DNA from: Bradyrhizobium frederickii
Lineage (GTDB): Bacteria; Pseudomonadota; Alphaproteobacteria; Rhizobiales; Xanthobacteraceae
NCBI RefSeq assembly: GCF_004570865.1
Contig: NZ_SPQS01000018.1
Location: forward strand, 1 to 64,000
Reading direction: 5' to 3'
DNA: 64,000 nt
Under the pieces are notes generated by a model, which saw nothing but the letters and a program-made list of their open reading frames with translations, had not been told where the DNA came from and did no database searches. Positions 19,192-27,095 of this stretch are shown here, in pieces (positions within the stretch are counted from its first letter, which is position 1; every line of letters starts with the position of its first letter). The translations under genes were made by a program, and so were the position numbers.

Positions 19192-21561
19192 ATGTCATTC
19201 AAATCGCGACACGCGCAGCGTCTTGGCGGAGCAAGCCTGCTCCTGCTCGGTGCCGCCGCCACCCCCGCTTTCGCCCAAACGCCTGCACAGGACAAATCGT
19301 CGACCGAGATTCCCGCCGTCACCGTGACGGCACCAAGCCCGATCGTGCGCAGAGCGGTGGTGCCGTCTCGCAACGCAGGCCGCGGTACACGGACCGCACG
19401 GGTGCGCAGCCGCGAGCAAGCGGCGGAAGCAACGCCGGCAGCCACCGCGCCCGCCGCGCCGCAGCAGGGTGTGCTGCCTATTGTGACCAACCAGTTCGCC
19501 ACCGTCACGGTGGTGCCGAACGAGGAGATCCGCCGCGAGGGCGGCGGCCAGCTTGGCGACCTGCTGTTCTCCAAACCCGGAATCACCGGATCGAGCTTCG
19601 CGCCCGGCGCCTCCAGCCGGCCGATCATCAGGGGTCTGGACGTCAACCGCGTCGGCATCGTCGAGAACGGCACCAATGGCGGCGGCGCCTCCGATCTCGG
19701 CGAAGATCATTTCGTCCCGATCGATCCGCTCGCGACCAACCAGGTCGAAGTCGTGCGCGGGCCGGCCGCGCTGCGCTACGGCTCGACCTCGATTGGCGGT
19801 GTCGTGAGCGCCACCAACAACCGGATTCCGGATGCGCTGCCTGCTTGCGCGCCGTCGTTCCAGGCTTACGGCCTGCCGACCAAGGCGCCGCTCGCAAGCG
19901 CCGCGACCTCGCCTTGCGTCACAGCCGAGACACGCACCGCCTTCAGCTCGGTCGATCGCGGTGTCGAGAGCGGCGTGCTGCTCGACACCGGCGGCGGCAA
20001 TTTTGCATTCCATGCCGACGCCTATGGCCGCACGACCTCGGATTATTACATCCCGAGCTATCCCTATCTCAACGATCAATCGCGCCCGGTGAACGGGCGT
20101 CAGCCCAACTCGGCAACGCGCTCGGACGGCGCCTCGATCGGCGGCTCCTACTTCTTCCAGGGCGGCTATATCGGCGCGTCGATCACGCAGAACGACTCGC
20201 TCTACCACATCCCCGGCATCGACGGCGCCGACCACAACACGCGGATCGACGGCCACCAGACCAAGATCAACGTCAAGGGCGAGTACCATCCCGACGCGGC
20301 AGCGATCGACACGGTCCGCTTCTGGGCCGCCGCGACCGACTACCGGCATAACGAGATCGGCCTTGCCGATCCGGCCGACCTCGCCAGCGACGGCATCAGG
20401 CAGACCTTCACCAACAAGGAGCAGGAGATCCGCACCGAGGTGCAGCTGATGCCATTCAACGCGCGCTTCGCCGAGGTGACGACCGCGCTGGGCTTCCAGG
20501 TCGGGCATCAGGAATTGAGCGCGCCGAGCCCGGACAATCCCGGCACGCTGTTCAATGGCCTGTGGGATCCGAACAACAGCAACCGCGTTGCCGGTTACAC
20601 CTTCAACGAGTTCAAGTTCACGGAGGCGACGCGAGCGCAGATCGCCGGCCGCATCGAGCATGTCGAGCTGCACGGCACGACGCCGGACTTCCCGGCCGAT
20701 TATCTGCCCGACGGCACGCCGCAGGCGGCGATCTCGCGCAATCCGTCCTTCACGCCGAAGAGCGGCAGCATCGGCCTGTTGCAGGACCTGCCCGGCGGCA
20801 TGGTCGGCAGCATCACCGCGCAATATGTCGAGCGCGCGCCGAAGGCGGCCGAATTGTTCTCGCGCGGCGGCCACGACGCGACCGCGACATTCGACATCGG
20901 CAATCCGAACCTCACCATCGAGACCGCGAAATCGGTCGAGCTCGGCGTGCGCAGGGCGACGGGACCGTTTCGCTTCGAGGCGACGGTCTACTACACGCAT
21001 TTCGACAATTTCATCTATCGCCGCCTCACCGGCGTATCCTGCGACGACGACTTTGCATCCTGCGGCACGCCGGGCGCCGAGCTGAACCAGGCGGTTTACT
21101 CACAGCGCAACGCGAATTTCCGCGGCGGCGAATTCCAGTCGCAGCTCGACGTCGGCGCCTTCCAGGGCGGCATCTGGGGTATCGAGAACCAGCTCGACTT
21201 CGTCCGCGCCACCTTCAGCGACGGCACCAACGTGCCGCGCATTCCGCCCTTGCGGATAGGCGGCGGCGTGTTCTGGCGCGACGACAACTGGCTGATGCGC
21301 GTCAACCTGTTGCACGCCTTCGCGCAGAACAACGTCGCCGCGATCGCGGAGACGCCGACGGCGGGCTACAACCTGTTGAAGGCCGAGGTCAGCTACAAGA
21401 CCAAGCTCGACCGCAACTGGTTCGGCGCACGCGAGATGATGGCCGGCATCGTCGGCAACAATCTCCTCAACGAGAACATCCGCAACCATGTGTCCTACAC
21501 CAAGGACGAGGTGTTGATGCCGGGCATTGGCGTCCGGGCGTTCGCGAACTTCAAGTTCTAG
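19192..21561 (+). CDS. TonB-dependent receptor, ZnuD-like (probable zinc uptake)
   Basis: This outer-membrane receptor of 789 residues is read from the ATG at 19192, which gives a clean signal peptide ending ATPAFAQ; an ATG 30 bp upstream is possible. The order is signal peptide, a Pro/Ala/Arg-rich spacer, then the plug domain (SKPGITGSSFAPGASSRPII; VEVVRGPAALRYGSTSIGG), then a 22-strand barrel ending in the C-terminal Phe of FANFKF. The barrel motif ERAPKAAELFSRGGHDATAT, followed by FDIGNPNL, and the end pattern NHVSYTKDEVLMPG, are features I associate with ZnuD-type zinc receptors. Together with the upstream Zur-like box and DUF2946 gene this points to zinc scavenging. A terminator-like hairpin follows the stop. 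Confidence 0.85.
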   Translation: MSFKSRHAQRLGGASLLLLGAAATPAFAQTPAQDKSSTEIPAVTVTAPSPIVRRAVVPSRNAGRGTRTARVRSREQAAEATPAATAPAAPQQGVLPIVTNQFATVTVVPNEEIRREGGGQLGDLLFSKPGITGSSFAPGASSRPIIRGLDVNRVGIVENGTNGGGASDLGEDHFVPIDPLATNQVEVVRGPAALRYGSTSIGGVVSATNNRIPDALPACAPSFQAYGLPTKAPLASAATSPCVTAETRTAFSSVDRGVESGVLLDTGGGNFAFHADAYGRTTSDYYIPSYPYLNDQSRPVNGRQPNSATRSDGASIGGSYFFQGGYIGASITQNDSLYHIPGIDGADHNTRIDGHQTKINVKGEYHPDAAAIDTVRFWAAATDYRHNEIGLADPADLASDGIRQTFTNKEQEIRTEVQLMPFNARFAEVTTALGFQVGHQELSAPSPDNPGTLFNGLWDPNNSNRVAGYTFNEFKFTEATRAQIAGRIEHVELHGTTPDFPADYLPDGTPQAAISRNPSFTPKSGSIGLLQDLPGGMVGSITAQYVERAPKAAELFSRGGHDATATFDIGNPNLTIETAKSVELGVRRATGPFRFEATVYYTHFDNFIYRRLTGVSCDDDFASCGTPGAELNQAVYSQRNANFRGGEFQSQLDVGAFQGGIWGIENQLDFVRATFSDGTNVPRIPPLRIGGGVFWRDDNWLMRVNLLHAFAQNNVAAIAETPTAGYNLLKAEVSYKTKLDRNWFGAREMMAGIVGNNLLNENIRNHVSYTKDEVLMPGIGVRAFANFKF

Positions 21562-21570
21562 GCTTGCTCC

Positions 21571-21595
21571 AGTCGGGGCCCAAAAGGCCCCGGCT
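21571..21595 (+). terminator. Terminator-like hairpin after the TonB receptor
   Basis: Inverted segments agtcggggcc and ggccccggct flank a 5-base loop just after the receptor stop. No T-run follows, so it is a hairpin rather than a proven intrinsic terminator. Confidence 0.5.
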
Positions 21596-21616
21596 GGCTT
21601 CGCCAGCAGCGGGCTG

Positions 21617-21700
21617 TAGCCCGGATGGAGCGCAGCGCAATCCGCGATAGCGAAGCTGCGGCGGCGGTTTCCCGGATTGCGCTACGCTCCATCCGGACTA
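21617..21700. repeat. Dispersed palindromic repeat (tagcccggatgg type)
   Basis: The ends are inverted (tagcccggatggagcg and cgctccatccggacta), with internal inverted cgcaatccg/cggattgcg. It lies between the convergent TonB receptor and LysR genes. A related, degenerate copy lies at 23759-23850. Confidence 0.8.
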
Positions 21701-21705
21701 CGAGA

Positions 21706-22611
21706 CTATCGGCCCTGCGCATTTGCCGCCGAGCCGGCATCCAGGGCGCCCGCGCGCATCGCGGTCAGAAAGCGTCCGATCAGCGCGCCCGCGGCCTCGC
21801 GCGGCCAGGCCAGGCTGAATTCGACCTGCGCATTCGCCTCGTCGACCGCCCTGAACACGACGCCGGGAAAGCTGACCTCGGCCTGGCTCTGCTGCGCGAG
21901 CGTGACACCGAAGCCCGCGGCGACGAGGCTGAAGACGGTCTGCTTGCCCGACGGCTGGGCCTGAAACGGCACGCCGATCCCGATCATGGAGGCATAGAAC
22001 TCGCGCATGGCGTGGCTGTTCGGCCATTCCTGCACGTAGATCGTCTCGCTGCGCAGATCCGACCATCGCAGGATGTCGCGCGAGGCGAGAGCATGATCCC
22101 ACGGCACGGCCGCCACCATCCGTTCGCGATAGAGCGGCTCCATCACGATCCGCGGCCATGGCGCAAAACTCGGCACCAGCGCCACGTCGATCCGGCGCGC
22201 GGTGAGCTCAGCATAGATGTCGTGGTCGGATAGTTCGTGGATGATGAGCCGAACGCCCGGATGATCCCGGCGCCAGCGCGCCAGCATGCTGCGCAGAGGC
22301 TCGCCGAGGGGCGGAGAACGCACGCCAAGCCTGAGCTCTCCGGTCGTGCCGCGCGCCGCCCCGTCGGCGGCTTCCGTCACCGCCGCAAGGCTGGCGAGCA
22401 TCCGCCTGGTTTCAGCGAGCACCGATGCGGCCCCCGGCGTCAGCACGACGCCGCGCCGGCTGCGTTCGAACAGAGTCAGTCCGAGATCGTCCTCCAGCGT
22501 GTCGACGCTTCGCGTCAGGGTTGACGGTGTGACGCCCAAACGCTCGGCGGCAGCGTTGAAGCTGCCGTGATCCGCCACCGCGACGAAGTATTTCAGCGCA
22601 ACGAGCTGCAT
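21706..22611 (-). CDS. LysR-family transcriptional regulator
   Basis: This 301-residue protein has an N-terminal winged helix-turn-helix (about 1-60; FVAVADHGSFNAAAERLGVT then PSTLTRSVDTLEDDLG) and a substrate-binding domain of two lobes (about 90-290). The first lines (LFERSRRGVVLTPGA) match the family well. It is co-directional with, and 69 bp after, the alpha/beta hydrolase gene rather than divergent, which is the less common LysR arrangement. Its targets are unknown; the hydrolase is the nearest candidate. The effector is not predictable from the sequence. Confidence 0.92.
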   Translation of the reverse strand: MQLVALKYFVAVADHGSFNAAAERLGVTPSTLTRSVDTLEDDLGLTLFERSRRGVVLTPGAASVLAETRRMLASLAAVTEAADGAARGTTGELRLGVRSPPLGEPLRSMLARWRRDHPGVRLIIHELSDHDIYAELTARRIDVALVPSFAPWPRIVMEPLYRERMVAAVPWDHALASRDILRWSDLRSETIYVQEWPNSHAMREFYASMIGIGVPFQAQPSGKQTVFSLVAAGFGVTLAQQSQAEVSFPGVVFRAVDEANAQVEFSLAWPREAAGALIGRFLTAMRAGALDAGSAANAQGR

Positions 22612-22680
22612 GGGCCGATCATCGGGAAGAGCCCTGACATTGACGAGACCGCGTGCGTCGCGGGATCCGCGGTGACGCGA

Positions 22681-23370
22681 CTATCCCTCAGCGGACGCAG
22701 CGGCACTTGCGATGAATTCCGCGACGGCCTCGGGCTGCGAGAGCATGGGCACGTGCGAGCTCTGGAGCACGAGCGTCTCCGCACCCATACGACTTGCCGA
22801 GTCGCGCTGCACATCAGGCGGAATGGTCTCGTCGCGCGCCGCTACAACGTACCATGACTTCTTCGAGCGCCAGGCCGCCTTCGAGATCGTATCGCCGAAG
22901 CACCTCACCGCAAGCGGGCCTTGCGTTGCATGGACGATGTCGGCTTCGTCGGTCGGAATATCCTGGACGAAGTGCTTGCGCACGCCTTCCTGCGTCAACG
23001 CCACATAACCTTCGCCGTAGGGCCTGATCTCGGCCGCACCAGGGGCCGGCTTGTAGGGCTTCCACCAGGCGTCGAACGACTGACCGCTGTCCGGCGCGCC
23101 GGCGGCGACATAGACGAGGGCTTTGACCTTGGGATGATTGCCGGCCTCGGTAATGACGGCTCCGCCCCAGGAGTGTCCGACCATGAGCACCGGACCGTCC
23201 TGCATTTCGACGACTCGGTGGGCAGCCACAACGTCGTCGGCGAGGGAGCTGAGAGGGTTCTGGACGGCAATGGCCTTCAACCCCCGCCTGGTGAGGAGAG
23301 GAATGACCTTGGCCCAGCAAGAGCCGTCCGCAAACGCTCCGTGCACGAGCACGACGGTTCCGATTGCCAT
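22681..23370 (-). CDS. Alpha/beta hydrolase
   Basis: This 229-residue hydrolase has an oxyanion-hole segment VLVHGAFADGSCW (8-20), nucleophile Ser67 in GHSWGG and a C-terminal catalytic His in SSHVPM. It is of the salicylate-esterase/hydroxynitrile-lyase-like type (YdeN/EstX group), whose members cleave small esters. The start at 23370 begins directly with the first strand and has AAAGGAGATG upstream. A longer frame to 23445 would add 25 unrelated residues. A perfect 14-bp palindrome lies 116 bp upstream. Confidence 0.88.
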   Translation of the reverse strand: MAIGTVVLVHGAFADGSCWAKVIPLLTRRGLKAIAVQNPLSSLADDVVAAHRVVEMQDGPVLMVGHSWGGAVITEAGNHPKVKALVYVAAGAPDSGQSFDAWWKPYKPAPGAAEIRPYGEGYVALTQEGVRKHFVQDIPTDEADIVHATQGPLAVRCFGDTISKAAWRSKKSWYVVAARDETIPPDVQRDSASRMGAETLVLQSSHVPMLSQPEAVAEFIASAAASAEG

Positions 23371-23485
23371 GGTTGCATCTCCTTTTTCTTCGCATTGGAT
23401 GAGCCGGACGCAGCGTCCTTGGCGGAGCCACGCGGCAACGCTCATCGTCAGGTCTTATTGCGCGGTCGTCATCCCCGTCAGTGAA

Positions 23486-23499
23486 GCAACACGTGTTGC
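23486..23499. promoter_or_regulatory. Perfect 14-bp palindrome GCAACACGTGTTGC
   Basis: The perfect dyad GCAACAC/GTGTTGC lies 116 bp before the alpha/beta hydrolase start. It has the size of a dimeric regulator site; the regulator is unknown. It might serve the LysR protein encoded downstream, but LysR sites usually have the T-N11-A form, which this does not. Confidence 0.35.
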
Positions 23500-23638
23500 C
23501 TGTGAGGCAATATCGTTTGAGCCTTGTTGGCGAAGCGATGCAAGCGGACCGCGAAGCTTTTTCGTGCGAAGAGACAAAAGGATTGGAAGAATGAACGGCC
23601 CCGTCACAGCGCCGTAGACCGGATGGCGATCTTCACAC

Positions 23639-23718
23639 CGTCATTGCGAGCGGAGCGAAGCAAGCCAGACCGTCACCGCGGAAAGATTCTGGATTGCTTC
23701 GCTCCGCTCGCAATGACG
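23639..23718. repeat. Dispersed palindromic repeat (cgtcattgcgagcgg type)
   Basis: Long inverted ends: cgtcattgcgagcggagcga at the left and its reverse complement at the right, about 80 bp in total. This is typical of rhizobial intergenic palindromes. Confidence 0.85.
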
Positions 23719-23758
23719 GAGTTTGAGGAGCCGCTCTCGTACTCATGATGCACGGCGT

Positions 23759-23850
23759 CGTAGCCCGGATGAGCACAGCGATATCCGGGGACAATGCATC
23801 TGCGGTGACGAGTCTCCCGGATGTCGCTGCGCCACAGCGACATCACGAGC
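23759..23850. repeat. Degenerate dispersed repeat (tagcccggatg type)
   Basis: It begins with cgtagcccggatgagc and contains a second cccggatgtcgctgcgc. It is related to the element at 21617-21700 but less symmetrical. Confidence 0.55.
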
Positions 23851-23852
23851 CC

Positions 23853-24368
23853 CTATCCCCGCGCCTTGCTCCAGTCAGGCCCCACCGCTCCCGACACGCC
23901 CTCGAAGGCGCCGTCGACGAGCTCGAATACCAGGATACGGGCGGCGTCGACCGGGCCCGGCATGGTGACTCGTCCCTTCGGCACCTGCTTGAAGCCAACG
24001 CGGCTGTAATAGGGCTCGTCGCCGACCAGCAGCACGATGGCGTGGCCCTTTGCTTTCGCGTCCTTGAGCGCGCGCTCCATCAACAGCCGTCCGATGCCGC
24101 GATTGCGGAACGGCGGCTCGACGGTAAGCGGCCCGAGCAGCAGTGCCGGCGTCTCGCCGATCAGGATCGGCAATTGCCGGACCGAGCCGACCAGCAGCGT
24201 CCCGATGCGGGCGGTGAAGGACAATTCGAGCAGATGGTCGACGTGCTCGCGAATCCGGTAGGCGCTGAGCACGAAACGGCCTGGACCGAAGGTGCGTTCA
24301 TGCAGCCGCTCGATCGACTGGGCGTCGCCGGCGGCCTCGGGAAGGACGGTGAGTGAAAGGTCGGTCAT
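23853..24368 (-). CDS. GNAT family N-acetyltransferase
   Basis: This 171-residue acetyltransferase has the acetyl-CoA motif A RNRGIGRLLMERAL (about 93-106), preceded by the strand LLLGPLTVEP and followed by IVLLVGDEPYYSRVGFKQV. That arrangement is typical of the YhbS-like GNAT subgroup. The substrate is unknown. The ATG at 24368 was preferred because the family N-terminus (MTDLSLTVLPEA) starts there; the open frame reaches further upstream without homology. It is 150 bp downstream of, and co-directional with, a NUDIX gene. Confidence 0.88.
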   Translation of the reverse strand: MTDLSLTVLPEAAGDAQSIERLHERTFGPGRFVLSAYRIREHVDHLLELSFTARIGTLLVGSVRQLPILIGETPALLLGPLTVEPPFRNRGIGRLLMERALKDAKAKGHAIVLLVGDEPYYSRVGFKQVPKGRVTMPGPVDAARILVFELVDGAFEGVSGAVGPDWSKARG

Positions 24369-24518
24369 GTCAATCGCGGGATAGCATTGGAACGCGGCGC
24401 GGTCCATTGGGCAGCGAAGCCGCTCAGGTCCATTTTTGGGCGCCGATCCGACAGGTGTTCCGAGACCTCGGCTTGCTCGTGTCGAATGACGATCCTCAGG
24501 CGCCAGCACAGCCCGCCC

Positions 24519-25010
24519 TCACCGCCACGTCGCAATCAGGGGCCGGCCGTCGAGCACTTCGGCGATCCGCAGCCGCGTACCGGGCGTGGTCCCTTCGGGC
24601 AGCGCGTTGATCGCGAAGAACCCGCATTCCACGATCTCGCGGTTGGGCGCAGGCAGCCGGTCCAGGCTGAATCGCCTGACCACGTAGACGGCGACGTGGT
24701 CGCGGCGGGAGACGTGACTGTTGAGGAAGATGCCATGCAGCTCGGCAGCACCGGTGAGGTCGATATCGCCCTCCTCCTTGAGCTCGCGCCGCATCGCCTG
24801 TTCCAGAGTCTCGCCGTGGTCGACGCCGCCGCCGGGCAGGTACCAGCCGCTGACGTAGCTGTGCCTGACCAGGAACACCCGGTTGTCGGCATCCAGCACC
24901 ACGGCGCGGACGCCAAGCGTCATGCCGCGGACAATCAGGAAATAGGCGTGGAAGATTCGCCGCAGCAGCGGCTCGCATGCCCGTCGGATCCGGTTCAGAC
25001 GTTCTCCCAT
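24519..25010 (-). CDS. NUDIX hydrolase
   Basis: This 163-residue protein has an N-terminal basic helical extension, then a NUDIX domain from TLGVRAVVLDADNRVFLV. The NUDIX box GGGVDHGETLEQAM is followed by RRELKEEGDI, in which the usual late Gly is Asp. The catalytic REXXEE residues are kept, so activity on a nucleoside diphosphate derivative is likely, but the substrate is unknown. The start at 25010 is supported by GAGGAAG just upstream; an earlier frame start is unsupported. It is divergent from the metallophosphoesterase gene with 92 bp between them. Confidence 0.88.
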   Translation of the reverse strand: MGERLNRIRRACEPLLRRIFHAYFLIVRGMTLGVRAVVLDADNRVFLVRHSYVSGWYLPGGGVDHGETLEQAMRRELKEEGDIDLTGAAELHGIFLNSHVSRRDHVAVYVVRRFSLDRLPAPNREIVECGFFAINALPEGTTPGTRLRIAEVLDGRPLIATWR

Positions 25011-25102
25011 CAGGCTTCCTCGACGCCGCGGCCCAGGCTGTGCTTGCGCGTTCCTTGCGAGCTTGCCATTACAGCGGAGCAATAGCGAGGCAATCGCGCC
25101 CC

Positions 25103-25999
25103 ATGACTCCCAACAGGCTGGCTCCCTTCACGCTCGCCCATCTGTCCGATCCGCATCTCGCGCCCCTGCCGAAGCCGCGGCTGATCGAACTCGCGGGCAA
25201 GCGCGCGTTCGGCTACGTCAACTGGACGCGCAACCGCCACAAGTACCAGCGCCGCGAGGTGCTCGACGCGCTGGTCGCCGACATGAAGGCGCAGGCACCC
25301 GACCACATCGCGGTGACCGGCGACCTCGTCAACCTCGCGCTGGAGGCCGAGTTCGCGCCTGCCCGCGCCTGGCTCGACGATGTCGGTCCGCCCGACCGCG
25401 TCACAACGATTCCCGGCAATCACGACGCCTATGTCCGCGCCACCTCGCACCGCTTCGGCGACACCTTTGCACCCTATCTTACGGGCGACGACGGCCGCAT
25501 CGGTTTTCCCTCGGTGCGCCGCCGCGGGCCGCTCGCGCTGATCAGCCTGTCGACGGCGGTGCCGACGCCGCCGCTGATGGCAACGGGCACGCTCGGACGC
25601 GATCAGCTCGCCTCGCTCGAAGGGGTGCTCGAACGGCTCGCGACCGAGGACGTCTTCCGCGTGCTGCTGGTGCATCATCCACTGAAATCCGACGCTCGTC
25701 AGAAGCGGATGACCGACGCAGCCGCGCTGCTGACGCTGCTCAAGCGCCACGGCGTCGAGCTGATCCTGCACGGGCACGACCACGTTCATTCGACCGTGTG
25801 GGTCGAGGGTCCCAACGGCGACATTCCCGCCCTCGGCGTACCCTCGGCCTCCGCGCTTGCGCACGGACGCTATCCGGCGGCGGCGTATAATCTGTTCAGT
25901 ATCGAGAAGGACAATGCCGGCTGGCGCTGCGAGCAGACGGTGCGAAGCCTGGGGGCGGGTTTTCAAGTCGGGCAGATCAAGCATGTGAGGTTGATTTAG
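25103..25999 (+). CDS. Calcineurin-like metallophosphoesterase
   Basis: This 298-residue phosphoesterase has all the metal-site motifs in order: SDPHL (about 15-19), GDLVN (about 74), GNHDAY (about 106), HHPL (about 193) and HGHDHVH (about 230). Relatives include 3',5'-cyclic-AMP phosphodiesterases (CpdA) and other broad phosphodiesterases; the N-terminal SDPHL and overall size fit that group. The substrate is not determined. I chose the ATG at 25103 because the first strand (FTLAHLSDPHL) begins a few residues later; an upstream in-frame extension overlaps the divergent NUDIX gene. Confidence 0.9.
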   Translation: MTPNRLAPFTLAHLSDPHLAPLPKPRLIELAGKRAFGYVNWTRNRHKYQRREVLDALVADMKAQAPDHIAVTGDLVNLALEAEFAPARAWLDDVGPPDRVTTIPGNHDAYVRATSHRFGDTFAPYLTGDDGRIGFPSVRRRGPLALISLSTAVPTPPLMATGTLGRDQLASLEGVLERLATEDVFRVLLVHHPLKSDARQKRMTDAAALLTLLKRHGVELILHGHDHVHSTVWVEGPNGDIPALGVPSASALAHGRYPAAAYNLFSIEKDNAGWRCEQTVRSLGAGFQVGQIKHVRLI

Positions 26000-26003
26000 A
26001 CGC

Positions 26004-26105
26004 TGTCATTCCGGGGCATGCGAAGCATGAACCCGGAATCTATCGGGCCGCAGCACGTGACGATGAATGGATTCCGGGTTCGCGCTTCGCGCGCCCCGGA
26101 ATGAC
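26004..26105. repeat. Dispersed palindromic repeat (gtcattccgggg type), copy 1
   Basis: Ends gtcattccgggg and ccccggaatgac are perfectly inverted, with an internal cccggaatc/gattccggg pair. Other copies in this window are at 53307, 59441 and 60208. Confidence 0.9.
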
Positions 26106-26118
26106 GGCGGAGGATGCT

Positions 26119-26673
26119 TCACCAGCTTCGCAAGGCCGCCACTACGGCAACCCCGAACAGCGCGGCCGCACCCAGCACGAAGCCGAACACGAACGGCCAG
26201 AAGCGCGAGCGGCGCGGCGGCGCGATGACCGGTGCCTGCGGTTCCGGAGGAACGACCATGGCACGCTCGCGCTCGACCATGCGGCGCGCGACATAATCGG
26301 TGACAGCCTCGACGATTGCCGCGGTGTCGTGCGATTCGGCGAGCACGATGCGGCCGAAACGGGTGTCCTGCACGAAGCGGTACATCCGCTTGTCGCGCCC
26401 CATCACGATGTGGGCGACGACGTCGATCCAGAGCCTCGGCGTATCGCCCTGGCTGACGCCGCGGTCGAACAGGTCGATCTGATCAGGCACCTGCGCGAAC
26501 AGGGGATCGAGCGCATCATTGAGGATCTCGAGCCGCGCCACCTCGGCGTCCCTGAGATCGACGACGACGCCGGTCCGGTCGGCGGCCTCGATCCGCGCAC
26601 GCAGCAGCGCATCGCGCAGCCGCACCGGGCGCGGCTGGCCGGGATGGGTCCCGCTGGTCTCGGGCTCTGACAT
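26119..26673 (-). CDS. Conserved hypothetical protein with C-terminal membrane anchor
   Basis: This 184-residue protein has a soluble alpha/beta N-terminal part (about 1-125, including LRDALLRARIEAADRTGVVV and MGRDKRMYRFVQDTRFGR), a proline-rich linker (VPPEPQAPVIAPPRR) and one C-terminal membrane helix (about 160-180, FWPFVFGFVLGAAALFGVAVV). This gives the topology of a tail-anchored cytoplasmic protein. I do not recognise a named domain. Homologues seem common in Bradyrhizobium-like genomes, but that is from general impression. It lies between the metallophosphoesterase and the aceA-DUF4170 terminator. Confidence 0.75.
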   Translation of the reverse strand: MSEPETSGTHPGQPRPVRLRDALLRARIEAADRTGVVVDLRDAEVARLEILNDALDPLFAQVPDQIDLFDRGVSQGDTPRLWIDVVAHIVMGRDKRMYRFVQDTRFGRIVLAESHDTAAIVEAVTDYVARRMVERERAMVVPPEPQAPVIAPPRRSRFWPFVFGFVLGAAALFGVAVVAALRSW

Positions 26674-26780
26674 TGTCGGCCTCGTCCTCGACTTTCCGCC
26701 ATTAACCTATCAGCAACCAAACCCTCCGCAAAGGCCTACAATTCCAGATACTTACGGCGCCCACAGCCCTTTCACCTGTG

Positions 26781-26823
26781 CCAAAACAGACGATCCCACC
26801 CAGGCGAGCCTGGATGGGACCGT
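26781..26823 (-). terminator. Intrinsic terminator of the aceA-DUF4170 transcript
   Basis: Reading the minus strand, a 17-bp stem (15 matches) around a 2-base loop is followed by GTCTGTTTTGG. It lies 33 bp after the DUF4170 stop, so it closes the aceA transcript. Confidence 0.8.
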
Positions 26824-26855
26824 CCGTCCTTGGACGTCTTCTTAAGTGAGGGCGA

Positions 26856-27065
26856 TCAGGCCGAGACCCGCGAGGGCTCTTCCACGATCGAGAAGCGGAC
26901 GCCGGCCTTGTGGCGGCTCTCTTCCGAGACTTCCTTCCAGCAGTCCTCGGCTTCCTTGCGGGTCTTGAACGGACCCTTGACCTGGGCGGAGCCTTCCACG
27001 AGCTTGTGGAAGTTCATCGACCCGAACTCGCCGCCGATCACCCAGAAATTGCTGCCTTTGGTCAT
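26856..27065 (-). CDS. DUF4170 family small protein
   Basis: This 69-residue soluble protein starts MTKGSNFWVIGGEFGSMNF and has the conserved pattern KGPFKTRKEAEDCWKEVSEE, which is the DUF4170 family of alphaproteobacteria. A role is not known. It lies 30 bp after isocitrate lyase on the same strand and before an intrinsic terminator, so it is very likely co-transcribed with aceA. Confidence 0.88.
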   Translation of the reverse strand: MTKGSNFWVIGGEFGSMNFHKLVEGSAQVKGPFKTRKEAEDCWKEVSEESRHKAGVRFSIVEEPSRVSA

Positions 27066-27095
27066 TGTCAGTCTCCTGTCGAATGGCGTGATGCG

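Larger units (their letters stand above)
23371..23852. other. 482-bp gap with palindrome and two dispersed repeats
   Basis: No gene is supported here. It contains a 14-bp perfect palindrome (23486-23499) and two REP-like elements (23639-23718 and 23759-23850). The segment next to 23370 should hold the hydrolase promoter, and the right end is the 3' side of the acetyltransferase gene. Confidence 0.6.

Noticed and set aside
19195..21000. Minus-strand frame of 600 codons opposite the TonB receptor
   Set aside because: Shadow of the receptor; no domain.
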